The translations under genes were made by a program, and so were the position numbers. The notes beneath the pieces are model-generated. The model did not search any database. It was not told the origin of the DNA and saw only the letters and a program-made list of their open reading frames with translations. A stretch of 64,000 nucleotides of DNA from Aquimarina sp. AU58 (GTDB lineage Bacteria; Bacteroidota; Bacteroidia; Flavobacteriales; Flavobacteriaceae), in the NCBI RefSeq assembly GCF_900312745.1, contig NZ_OMPD01000014.1, positions 1,426,001 to 1,490,000 on the forward strand. The letters run 5' to 3'. Of the stretch, positions 55,089 to 62,846 are shown in pieces (the first letter of the stretch is position 1; each line of letters opens with the position of its first letter).

Positions 55089-57143
55089 ATGTTAAGAAGC
55101 AAAATATACATATCTATTTTTGTTGCTACATTTCATTTTTATGTTTTTTCGCAGCAGAGAGAGACTGTTTTAAAACTAATAGACCAAGTAGAAAATGCAA
55201 CAAATACAAATGAAAAGCTTTATTTATTAGATTCGTTATCGAGTGTATTATATGAAAAAAGGAATTCAGATTTTGAATTTTACAAACAAAACTATCCGAA
55301 ATATACACTACAATATATTGATTTGGCTAAGCAACTGGATAGCTTTGATCTGGCAGCTTTTAAAACTTCACGACTTACATTTCATTATCTTCAGGTAATT
55401 GGTAAACCAGATTCTGCATTGGTTATTGTAAATAATTGTATTAAGGATAGTCTCAAAATTAAAAATAAAATTAACCTGGGACATCTCTATATTAAAAGGG
55501 CAGGAGCGAATTATCAAATTGATAACTTAGAAAAAGCAATTGTAGATTATACTAATGCAGAGAAAATATATCATCAAACCAAAGATTCTATTTTTGAGGC
55601 AGATGCAACTTATTTTAATGGGCAGGCATATGAGCGATTGGGTAAACTTTCTAAGGCAATTTTAAAATATCAGGCAGCTAATCGATTATATACCAAAATG
55701 AAAGATACTGCTTATATAGCGTATAGTGGGTTGGCAGTATCCGGAATTTTTAGCCAACTTTATCTTTTGGAGAAATCTTTTGAAGAAAGGCAGAAAATTA
55801 GAGTATTATTGAATAGCCAAAAGAATAAGGATTTTCAAGCTTTATCTGAATTAAGTGTAAATGATGCTCGTGATTTTGTAAAGAAAAAAGAATATAAAAA
55901 AGAAGGAGAAGCTTATCTAACTGCCCTTGCATTGATGAGAAAAGAGAAAGGTCGCCATGCCAATATGTTTAGGTTAAGGGCATATGTTTCAGAATTTTAC
56001 TCTAAACAAGGCAAACAAGATATTGCAAAAAAGTATTTAGACACCCTCGAACTTTCTACTGATTTAATAAATAGCCCTTATGATAGAATATTTTATTTAA
56101 AAGCATTAGGTAGATATAAAGTTGCAAAGGGAGAATATAAAGAGGCGATTCCTATTTTTGAAGAAGAGATTGAGATTTTTAAGAATTCGAATGATATTCA
56201 GGGACAGGTACATTTGGAAAAAGAACTCTATGAAGCAAATAAAAACCTGAATAGACTACCAGAAGCTCTAATACATTTAGATAGATATCAATTATTGAAA
56301 GATTCTATCTATAATTTAACCCGATCTAATAGTGTTATTTATTATCAGACATTATATGAGGCAGAAAAAAGAGATAGTAAAATTGCAATTCAGAAAGCTA
56401 ATATCCAGATGCTCGAAGCAAAAGATAAAGCAAAGAAAAACCTGTTAATATTTGGAGGCATCGGTTTAACGCTTTTGTTTTTATTGATCTATTTGTATAG
56501 AAATAGAATATTTCTGATTCGAAATAAAAAACTACAACAATCATTTTTACAAGAACTTTTGCAAACCCAGGAACGTGTTGGGAAACGCATCTCTAAAGAC
56601 CTTCATGATAGTGTTGGTCAAAGTTTGTTACTCATTAAGAACAGGATTCTACAGAACAAAGATACCAAGACAGCTACTGTGGTAGATGGTGTAATAGATG
56701 AAGTGAGAGCTATCTCAAGAAGTTTACATCCATTTAAATTAGAAGAACTAGGTCTTACGGTAACTTTACAGAGTAGTGTGGAGATGATCGACGAGAATTA
56801 CGATATTTTTATTTCGGCAGAAATAGATAATATCGACCAGGTGTTTGATCAGGAAAAAGAAGTTAATATCTATAGGTTGGTACAGGAAAGCTTTAATAAT
56901 ATTATTAAACATTCTAAAGCGAGATCTGCAGAAATTAAGGTGACTAATAAGGAAAATAATGTAGAAATAATTATTAAAGATAATGGTAAAGGGTTCGATG
57001 TTTCTAAAGAAAAAATATCGATCTCCAAAATAGGTCTTAAAACATTAAGTGAGCGTTCAAAATTTTTGAAAGCTACTTTTGATATACTGTCTGAAATTGA
57101 TAGTGGGACTACGTTGATATTTAATATTCCGAAACATGCTTAA
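55089..57143 (+). CDS. TPR-containing sensor histidine kinase (HisKA_3)
   Basis: 684 residues from ATG 55089, which gives a signal peptide (MLRSKIYISIFVATFHFYVF); the upstream TTG at 55044 would spoil it. A periplasmic TPR array covers about residues 30-430 (HLYIKRAGANYQIDNLEKAI is a typical repeat). One membrane segment (LIFGGIGLTLLFLLIYLYRN) leads into the kinase: KRISKDLHDSVGQSLLLIKN with phospho-acceptor His506, and an HATPase with IIIKDNGKGFDVS. It phosphorylates the response regulator encoded by the next gene, which overlaps by eight bases. The periplasmic signal is unknown. Confidence 0.94.
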   Translation: MLRSKIYISIFVATFHFYVFSQQRETVLKLIDQVENATNTNEKLYLLDSLSSVLYEKRNSDFEFYKQNYPKYTLQYIDLAKQLDSFDLAAFKTSRLTFHYLQVIGKPDSALVIVNNCIKDSLKIKNKINLGHLYIKRAGANYQIDNLEKAIVDYTNAEKIYHQTKDSIFEADATYFNGQAYERLGKLSKAILKYQAANRLYTKMKDTAYIAYSGLAVSGIFSQLYLLEKSFEERQKIRVLLNSQKNKDFQALSELSVNDARDFVKKKEYKKEGEAYLTALALMRKEKGRHANMFRLRAYVSEFYSKQGKQDIAKKYLDTLELSTDLINSPYDRIFYLKALGRYKVAKGEYKEAIPIFEEEIEIFKNSNDIQGQVHLEKELYEANKNLNRLPEALIHLDRYQLLKDSIYNLTRSNSVIYYQTLYEAEKRDSKIAIQKANIQMLEAKDKAKKNLLIFGGIGLTLLFLLIYLYRNRIFLIRNKKLQQSFLQELLQTQERVGKRISKDLHDSVGQSLLLIKNRILQNKDTKTATVVDGVIDEVRAISRSLHPFKLEELGLTVTLQSSVEMIDENYDIFISAEIDNIDQVFDQEKEVNIYRLVQESFNNIIKHSKARSAEIKVTNKENNVEIIIKDNGKGFDVSKEKISISKIGLKTLSERSKFLKATFDILSEIDSGTTLIFNIPKHA

Positions 57144-57768
57144 ACCTAATATACTTATTGCAGATGATCACCCTTTATTATTAAGAGGGCTAGAGGAATT
57201 TTTGAAAGAACGGAAATATAACATCATAAATACGCATTCTGATGGGCTTTCTGCGTATAATGCAATCATAAAAGATAAACCAGATATTGCTATTTTGGAT
57301 ATCGAAATGCCTAATCTTACAGGTGTAGATATTGCTAAAAATTGTAAGCGATACCAGATAGATACCAAAATCATTTTGATAACTCTTCATAAAGAAAAGA
57401 AGTTTTTTGAAGATGCAGTAAAATATAATATTCATGGATATTTATTAAAAGAATTTGCTTTAACAGAGATTGAGGCTTGTATAGCAAGTGTAAGTAGGGG
57501 AGAACCTTATTTTAGCGAAAAAATATACAAACGTTTCACAAATGTTTCAGAGCGTAATTCGGATATAGAAAAACTAACTCCTTCCGAAGTTAAAATCCTA
57601 AAACGCATAGCAGAAGAAATGACAAGTACAGAAATTGCAGATCTTTTGAGTATTTCTGTGAGAACTGTCGAAAAGCACAGAGCAAATATAATTCGAAAAC
57701 TTACCCTTGAGCAAAAGCCAAATGCTTTGTTGATCTGGTCTCAGAAAAATAAACAATTACTACTCTAA
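57136..57768 (+). CDS. NarL/FixJ-type response regulator
   Basis: 210 residues. The receiver domain has the acidic pair Asp10/Asp11, phospho-acceptor Asp55 (IAILDIEMPN) and Lys105 (GYLLKEF). The C-terminal LuxR-type helix-turn-helix reads KLTPSEVKILKRIAEEMTST, then LLSISVRTVEKHRANIIRKL. It is the partner of the TPR histidine kinase, whose gene it overlaps by eight bases. The orphan sorting-domain gene immediately downstream is a possible but unproven target. Confidence 0.95.
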   Translation: MLKPNILIADDHPLLLRGLEEFLKERKYNIINTHSDGLSAYNAIIKDKPDIAILDIEMPNLTGVDIAKNCKRYQIDTKIILITLHKEKKFFEDAVKYNIHGYLLKEFALTEIEACIASVSRGEPYFSEKIYKRFTNVSERNSDIEKLTPSEVKILKRIAEEMTSTEIADLLSISVRTVEKHRANIIRKLTLEQKPNALLIWSQKNKQLLL

Positions 57769-57817
57769 CCAGGATATGTTCACTATTGTAGCCTAATTAC
57801 GTGGGGCTACGTATGTT

Positions 57818-57844
57818 TTGAGGTGATGTATATCTATATATTTG
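57818..57844 (+). promoter_or_regulatory. Promoter of the orphan sorting-domain gene
   Basis: TTG at 57818-57820 and TATATTTG (exact TAnnTTTG) at 57837-57844 are 16 bp apart, about 60 bp before ATG 57904. A small dyad (GTAGCC...GGGCTAC, around 57788-57810) lies just upstream. Confidence 0.5.
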
Positions 57845-57903
57845 TCTATATAATAGTTGAATAGAAATCTTTTTGATTTTGACAATAGAAAAAAACAAAG
57901 TCG

Positions 57904-58176
57904 ATGCAGGATATTATTACTGAAATAAATGGTTCTAGAGGTAGTTCATTTTCGGTTTATCCAAATCCTTTAAAAGGGGAGGTTTATATTGACTGCAAAA
58001 CCGAAATGCCTAATGCCAGCTGCGAAGTTTTTGATCTAAATGGAGATTTAATTATAGGGAATAAAAATTTGTCGATTAAAAATACAATTTCATTTACTTC
58101 TTTTCCATCAGGAATGTATACTATTAAGGTACGTGATGATAATAAGGTAGTGATAAAGAAATTTCTAAAACTCTAG
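57904..58176 (+). CDS. Orphan T9SS type A sorting domain, no signal peptide
   Basis: 90 residues. FSVYPNPLKGEVYIDCKTEM, CEVFDLNGDLI and FPSGMYTIKVRDDNKVVIKK form a complete type A C-terminal sorting domain (Por_secre_tail). Only about 15 residues precede it, with no signal peptide and no cargo domain, so it could not reach T9SS through Sec as it stands. It could be the remnant of a larger secreted protein or a small cytoplasmic protein. A promoter-like pair upstream and a terminator downstream suggest that it is still transcribed. It follows the NarL-type regulator. Confidence 0.65.
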   Translation: MQDIITEINGSRGSSFSVYPNPLKGEVYIDCKTEMPNASCEVFDLNGDLIIGNKNLSIKNTISFTSFPSGMYTIKVRDDNKVVIKKFLKL

Positions 58177-58199
58177 TTTTAGGAAGATTGGGGGATGGG

Positions 58200-58232
58200 G
58201 ACTACTAATTTTAATTAGTAGTCTCTTTTTTT
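58200..58232 (+). terminator. Rho-independent terminator of the orphan sorting-domain gene
   Basis: GACTACTAATT (58200-58210) pairs with AATTAGTAGTC (58213-58223), followed by TCTTTTTTT. Confidence 0.82.
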
Positions 58233-58394
58233 ACAGAGGTTTGTAATACAGTTATTTATGATTTATTTGTTATGCGCGCATATAATATAAGCAGGGTTTC
58301 TTTTATCAAAATGTTAAGAATACATATATTGTGTGATAACTTTTAGTTAAGCAAAAAATAACTCACAACTCACAATACATAATAAACTAACAAC

Positions 58395-59402
58395 ATGTAT
58401 ACTTCAAAAATATCTGGTTTAGGGTCTTATGTCCCTGAAAATGTCGTAACCAATGATGATCTATCTAAGGTGATGGATACAAATGATGAATGGATTCAGG
58501 AACGTACCGGTATAAAAGAACGACGTCATATCAAAAAGGGAGATGGTAATAGTACTTCTATTATGGGAGTCAAAGCAGCAAAAATAGCTTTAGAGAGAGC
58601 TAAACTTACTACAGATGATATAGAACTTATCATTTTTGCAACTCTTAGTCCTGATATGTATTTTCCTGGAGGAGGAGTTAGAGTTCAGGAAATGATGAAC
58701 ATGAGAACTATCCCGGCATTGGATGTTCGTAATCAATGTAGTGGGTTTGTATATGCGATATCGGTAGCAGATCAATTTATCAAAACCGGTATGTATAAAA
58801 ATGTATTGGTCATAGGAAGTGAAAACCATAGCGGTGGTTTGGATATGACAACTCGAGGAAGAGGGGTTTCGGTAATTTTTGGAGATGGAGCAGGAGCAGC
58901 GGTATTAACAAGAAGTGAAGAAGAAGGTAGAGGAATTTTGTCTACACATTTGCATAGTGAAGGGGCCCATGCCAAAGAACTATCTCTAGAAGGTCCTAGT
59001 ACAGAACATTGGGTGCCAGAAATTATTTCAGAGAATCCTCAAGAAAATATTCCTTACTATCCATATATGAATGGTCAATTTGTATTCAAAAATGCAGTAG
59101 TACGTTTTTCTGAAGTAATTAATGAAGGGTTACAGGCCAATAATTTATCTGCTACAGATATAAGTATGTTAATACCACATCAGGCAAACCTGAGAATTTC
59201 TCAATTTGTACAACGACAATTTAAATTATCTGATGATCAAGTTTATAATAATATTCAGAAATATGGTAATACCACGGCTGCATCTATTCCTATTGCATTG
59301 ACAGAAGCTTGGGAGCAAGGTAAAATTAAGGAAGGAGATTTAGTAGTCTTAGCGGCCTTTGGAAGCGGGTTTACCTGGGGTAGTGCTATTATTAGATGGT
59401 AA
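58395..59402 (+). CDS. fabH: Beta-ketoacyl-ACP synthase III family
   Basis: 335 residues. The thiolase-fold catalytic triad is Cys115 (DVRNQCSGF), His262 (IPHQANLR) and Asn292 (YGNTTAASIP). The N-terminal ISGLGSYVPENVVTN and TGIKERRH are typical of KAS III. The enzyme condenses acyl-CoA with malonyl-ACP to start fatty acid synthesis. Flavobacteria often have more than one KAS III, and this one is not beside plsX or fab genes, so it may be a second copy with different primer specificity. Single gene followed by a strong terminator. Confidence 0.9.
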   Translation: MYTSKISGLGSYVPENVVTNDDLSKVMDTNDEWIQERTGIKERRHIKKGDGNSTSIMGVKAAKIALERAKLTTDDIELIIFATLSPDMYFPGGGVRVQEMMNMRTIPALDVRNQCSGFVYAISVADQFIKTGMYKNVLVIGSENHSGGLDMTTRGRGVSVIFGDGAGAAVLTRSEEEGRGILSTHLHSEGAHAKELSLEGPSTEHWVPEIISENPQENIPYYPYMNGQFVFKNAVVRFSEVINEGLQANNLSATDISMLIPHQANLRISQFVQRQFKLSDDQVYNNIQKYGNTTAASIPIALTEAWEQGKIKEGDLVVLAAFGSGFTWGSAIIRW

Positions 59403-59422
59403 TCTAAATAAGTAAAAAAATG

Positions 59423-59457
59423 AAAAACGCGAAGCAATTAAGCTTCGCGTTTTTTTA
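59423..59457 (+). terminator. Rho-independent terminator of fabH
   Basis: AAAAACGCGAAGC (59423-59435) and GCTTCGCGTTTTT (59442-59454) form a perfect 13-bp stem with a six-base loop, followed by TTT. Confidence 0.9.
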
Positions 59458-59674
59458 TCTAATAACTCGGTTATTAATTTTTTAAAGGCTAATTCAAATA
59501 AATCATAACCATGACTATACTATAATAAACGTTGTAAATTGTAAAGTGTTACAGAATTTGTTATTTTTTTGCATTTATTTAACTTTAATAAGGTTTTTAA
59601 GAAAGCTGTATTAAATTTAACAAATATCTGAGTTATTAGTTATAATATTAACATTTTTTTTGAGAAAAACCTGA

Positions 59675-62044
59675 TTATAGTATTCCTCCGCCAGATTTTT
59701 CATTATTATCTCTTCGTTTTCTTGAAACTTTTCTATTTTTTCCGCTTCCGAATCGATAAGATAGTCCTAGGAAAACAGTTTGTGTTTCACCTTGAAACTG
59801 TCCATTTTGTGGATATGGGTTGTTTGCAGAAAACCTGAAACGCATTGTGTTAAAAATATCGTTAAAGTTAATACTGGCTGTACCTTTACCTTTTAAGAAA
59901 TTATATCGGGCTCCTGTATTTACAAAATAAAATGGTTTGGTTTTAAATAATATACCTTCCTGTTCTCCTCTGTAAAACCCAAATACCTGAAAAGTCAAGT
60001 TTTTTGTCGCTTTAAAACTATTGTTAAGTCTAAAATTATATACTACAGCATCTACTTCTCTATTTATATTATCGACTACTCCTTTTTGTGTCTGTGAATA
60101 GAGGTCAAAACTAGCATTAAAACTCCACCATTTTGTAGCTCTATAGTTACTAGATACTTCGACACCGTAAGAAGAATTATTATCAAAATTTTTGAATGTT
60201 AATATCTGACCTTCCTCAACATCTGGGTTTTCTATAAGAGCCTGACTTATTTCATCATTAATTATTCGGTAAAATACTCCTCCGGTTATCGATCCTTTTC
60301 CTAATTTTCGTGTGTAGTTCGCTTCTATAGAGTTCGTAAACTGTGGATTCAACTCAGGGTTTCCTATAGAAACTATTCTTGGTGTACTCCATTCACGTAT
60401 AGGATTTACCTGATTTAACCCAGGTCGATCAATTCGTCGGCTATAACTTAATTGGTAACTGTTTTTCTCTCCCGGAGTATAGCTGATAAAACCAGAAGGG
60501 TATACGGTAAAAATATCATCTTCAAATATTTTTTCTCCATCAAAAACAGCTTCGACTTCATAGCTTTCGAGACGTGCTCCTAACTGATATGACCATTTTT
60601 CAAAATTTTGACCATATGTACCATAAAAAGAATGTATGTTTCGGTCATAATTATATTTTGAATTCGCGAAAAGTGTAGAACGATAGTCATTATCCGTTCT
60701 TCTTAAGCGAGTTTCATATCCTAATTCTAATTTGGTCTTTTCTGATAATGGGTTTACATAATCGAGGTTTATTGTAGTATTTTTTCGCTCATTATTAATA
60801 AGGTCATTATAATTTGTGAACGATCCGTCTCCTCCAACAAAGTTAAAACGATCATCGCTATCACTTTCAAAAACATTATAATCAACTTCTAGTTCTATAT
60901 TGTGTCCTTCTTTTTTAAAATCATGTTTGTAATCGAAGTTATATGTAGAACCTTGGTTATCACTATCACTTAATAGTTTTTGTGATAAATCATTCTGGTC
61001 GTTATTAAAAAAGGTGATATCTGTAGTTCCGTCTGTAAGTCCGTCAAACAAATTTTGATTGGTATATACCGAGACAGTATTATGGTCATCAATAAAATAA
61101 TCTAAGCCTATTTTAAATAGGTGAGACTTGTTATTATCTAAGAATTTAAAATCTGTTTGGTAATTTTGATCTTGTCTAAACACACCTCCTGCATTTTGTC
61201 GTTTGGTGATGTTATTACCATAATTACCATAAAAGTTAACTTTTCCGGTTCTGTAATTTAGATCTATAGAGCTATTAAAACGAGCATTTTTTTCAAAGTT
61301 AAGCCCTAAATTAATATTACCATTAAAGCCTATATTACTATTCTTATGTAGTACGATATTAATGATACCACTCATTCCTTCGGGATTATACTTGGCAGAA
61401 GGATTAGTAATCAATTCTATTTTCTTAATAGAGGTAGAGGGGATTTGTTTTAATAATTGTGTAGCATCAATATTAGTAGGTTTACCATCTATCAGGATAC
61501 GTACATTTTGATTTCCGCGTAATGCGATGTTACCGTCCTGGTCTACATTAACCGATGGAATATTATTCATGATTTCTGAAGCAGTACCCCCGGTTGTGGT
61601 AAGGTCTTTTCCTACATTGATAACTTTACGGTCAATTTTTTGTTCTATTGTTGTTCGTTCGGCAACTATAGTCACATCGTCTAGAGATTCGGCTTCTTCT
61701 TCTAATGATATGGTACCAACATTGATATTCTTATTTTTTTTAGAAATCTCAATAGGTTGAGAATACGTTTTGTATCCTATAAATTGTACTTTTAACGTAT
61801 AATTTCCTTTTGGTATATCAGAAATTGAGAAGTCTCCACTATCGGTACTAATACCTCCACTTATAATTTTATCTGCTCCATCATGAATTGCTACGGTAGC
61901 ATAGGGTATGGGTTGCTGTAGATTTTTGTCTATTACTTTTCCTTGTATAGTACCTACTACAGCTTCATTACTTGGTTGTGCTGTTAGGAATAGACACCAA
62001 AATGAGAAAAATAATAAAATTACTTTTTGATTGATTGTTTTCAT
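59675..62044 (-). CDS. TonB-dependent receptor-like outer-membrane protein
   Basis: 789 residues with a signal peptide ending near LTAQPS. A carboxypeptidase-regulatory-like domain follows (IQGKVIDKNLQQPIPYATVA, then GNYTLKVQFIGYKTYSQPIE, about 33-110), then a plug domain (ASEIMNNIPSVNVDQDGNIA, LRGNQNVRILIDGKPTN) and a beta-barrel of the outer-membrane beta-barrel type 3 class (SYQLSYSRRIDRPGLNQVNP). The C-terminus ends with a basic stretch and GGGIL. No SusD partner is adjacent, so it is not a classical PUL pair; substrate unknown. Confidence 0.92.
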   Translation of the reverse strand: MKTINQKVILLFFSFWCLFLTAQPSNEAVVGTIQGKVIDKNLQQPIPYATVAIHDGADKIISGGISTDSGDFSISDIPKGNYTLKVQFIGYKTYSQPIEISKKNKNINVGTISLEEEAESLDDVTIVAERTTIEQKIDRKVINVGKDLTTTGGTASEIMNNIPSVNVDQDGNIALRGNQNVRILIDGKPTNIDATQLLKQIPSTSIKKIELITNPSAKYNPEGMSGIINIVLHKNSNIGFNGNINLGLNFEKNARFNSSIDLNYRTGKVNFYGNYGNNITKRQNAGGVFRQDQNYQTDFKFLDNNKSHLFKIGLDYFIDDHNTVSVYTNQNLFDGLTDGTTDITFFNNDQNDLSQKLLSDSDNQGSTYNFDYKHDFKKEGHNIELEVDYNVFESDSDDRFNFVGGDGSFTNYNDLINNERKNTTINLDYVNPLSEKTKLELGYETRLRRTDNDYRSTLFANSKYNYDRNIHSFYGTYGQNFEKWSYQLGARLESYEVEAVFDGEKIFEDDIFTVYPSGFISYTPGEKNSYQLSYSRRIDRPGLNQVNPIREWSTPRIVSIGNPELNPQFTNSIEANYTRKLGKGSITGGVFYRIINDEISQALIENPDVEEGQILTFKNFDNNSSYGVEVSSNYRATKWWSFNASFDLYSQTQKGVVDNINREVDAVVYNFRLNNSFKATKNLTFQVFGFYRGEQEGILFKTKPFYFVNTGARYNFLKGKGTASINFNDIFNTMRFRFSANNPYPQNGQFQGETQTVFLGLSYRFGSGKNRKVSRKRRDNNEKSGGGIL

Positions 62045-62143
62045 CTGAACGTTTATTTGATTGATAATTGTTATGCATTGTACTTTGTATTGCCTAATAC
62101 AAATACGTGATTATTTACAAAATTGACACTGTGATTAATCGTG

Positions 62144-62181
62144 TTATATGTGTAAGACGACGGTAAGTCTATTCTGTTACA
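62144..62181. repeat. Duplicated regulatory-looking element, copy 1
   Basis: TTATATGTGTAAGACGA (62144-62160), 14 bases, then TGTTACA (62175-62181), about 100 bp upstream of the TonB-dependent receptor start. The same blocks recur with the same 14-base spacing at 62344-62379. Confidence 0.55.
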
Positions 62182-62216
62182 CCTTATTTTGACTTTAACA
62201 AAATATTAAATAATTA

Positions 62217-62246
62217 AAAACCGCCTCTAATATTAGAGGCGGTTTT
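62217..62246. terminator. Terminator-like hairpin between divergent genes
   Basis: AAAACCGCCTCTAA (62217-62230) and TTAGAGGCGGTTTT (62233-62246) are perfect 14-base arms, with T runs on both strands. It lies upstream of both neighbouring genes, where no annotated transcript should end. Confidence 0.65.
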
Positions 62247-62343
62247 CTATAATAACCAAATAGTAACACTAACCATCAACTATGAATAAAATTTGATTAT
62301 TATAAAGTAACTAACTAACTAAATTTATGAAAATTCATATCTT

Positions 62344-62379
62344 TTATATGTAAGACGAAGTGCTTTGATTTGTGTTACA
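62344..62379. repeat. Duplicated regulatory-looking element, copy 2
   Basis: TTATATGTAAGACGA (62344-62358), 14 bases, then TGTTACA (62373-62379), about 105 bp upstream of the CoA-binding protein gene. It has the same orientation as copy 1. Confidence 0.55.
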
Positions 62380-62483
62380 TTCATCTTTTATTTTTAACAG
62401 TTTTCAGGTTATTTTTAACGTTTTAGCCTTTATTTGGTGTCCTAATAGACCTATTTTTCCTGCTTTAAATTCAAATACAGTTT

Positions 62484-62846
62484 ATGGATAAAAAAACATT
62501 AGTACTAGGAGCATCTTTAAAAGCAGATAGATATTCAAACTTTGCTATTCATAAACTGGTAACTTATGGTCATGAGGTTGCTGCTGTTGGATTAAAAAAG
62601 GGAGAAGTTGCTGGTGTAAAAATTGAAACTGATATAAATGATGTAGATAATATAGATACAATTACTCTATATTTAAACCCTCTTAGACAACAGCCTTATT
62701 ATGATGACATCATACAGCTAAATCCCAGAAGAGTAATTTTTAATCCCGGAACAGAAAACCCAGATTTTTATCAAAAACTTAAAGAGGTAAATATTGAAGT
62801 AGAGATAGCTTGCACACTAGTATTACTTTCTACGAATCAGTATTAA
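62484..62846 (+). CDS. CoA-binding domain protein (YccU-like)
   Basis: 120 residues. KTLVLGASLKADRYSNFAIH is the Rossmann-type nucleotide loop of the CoA_binding_2 family, and IDTITLYLNPLRQQPYYDDI and RRVIFNPGTENPDFYQKLKE complete the fold. It resembles the N-terminal domain of succinyl-CoA synthetase-like proteins. The family binds CoA, but its role is not established. Its 3' end overlaps the convergent symporter gene by 24 bp. Confidence 0.88.
   Translation: MDKKTLVLGASLKADRYSNFAIHKLVTYGHEVAAVGLKKGEVAGVKIETDINDVDNIDTITLYLNPLRQQPYYDDIIQLNPRRVIFNPGTENPDFYQKLKEVNIEVEIACTLVLLSTNQY

Larger units (their letters stand above)
62045..62483. other. Divergent intergenic region with duplicated element and central hairpin
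   Basis: 439 bp between the TonB-dependent receptor (leftward) and the CoA-binding protein (rightward). It contains two copies of TATATGT..AAGACGA-N14-TGTTACA and a terminator-like hairpin between them, all listed separately. No ORF of note. Confidence 0.6.
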
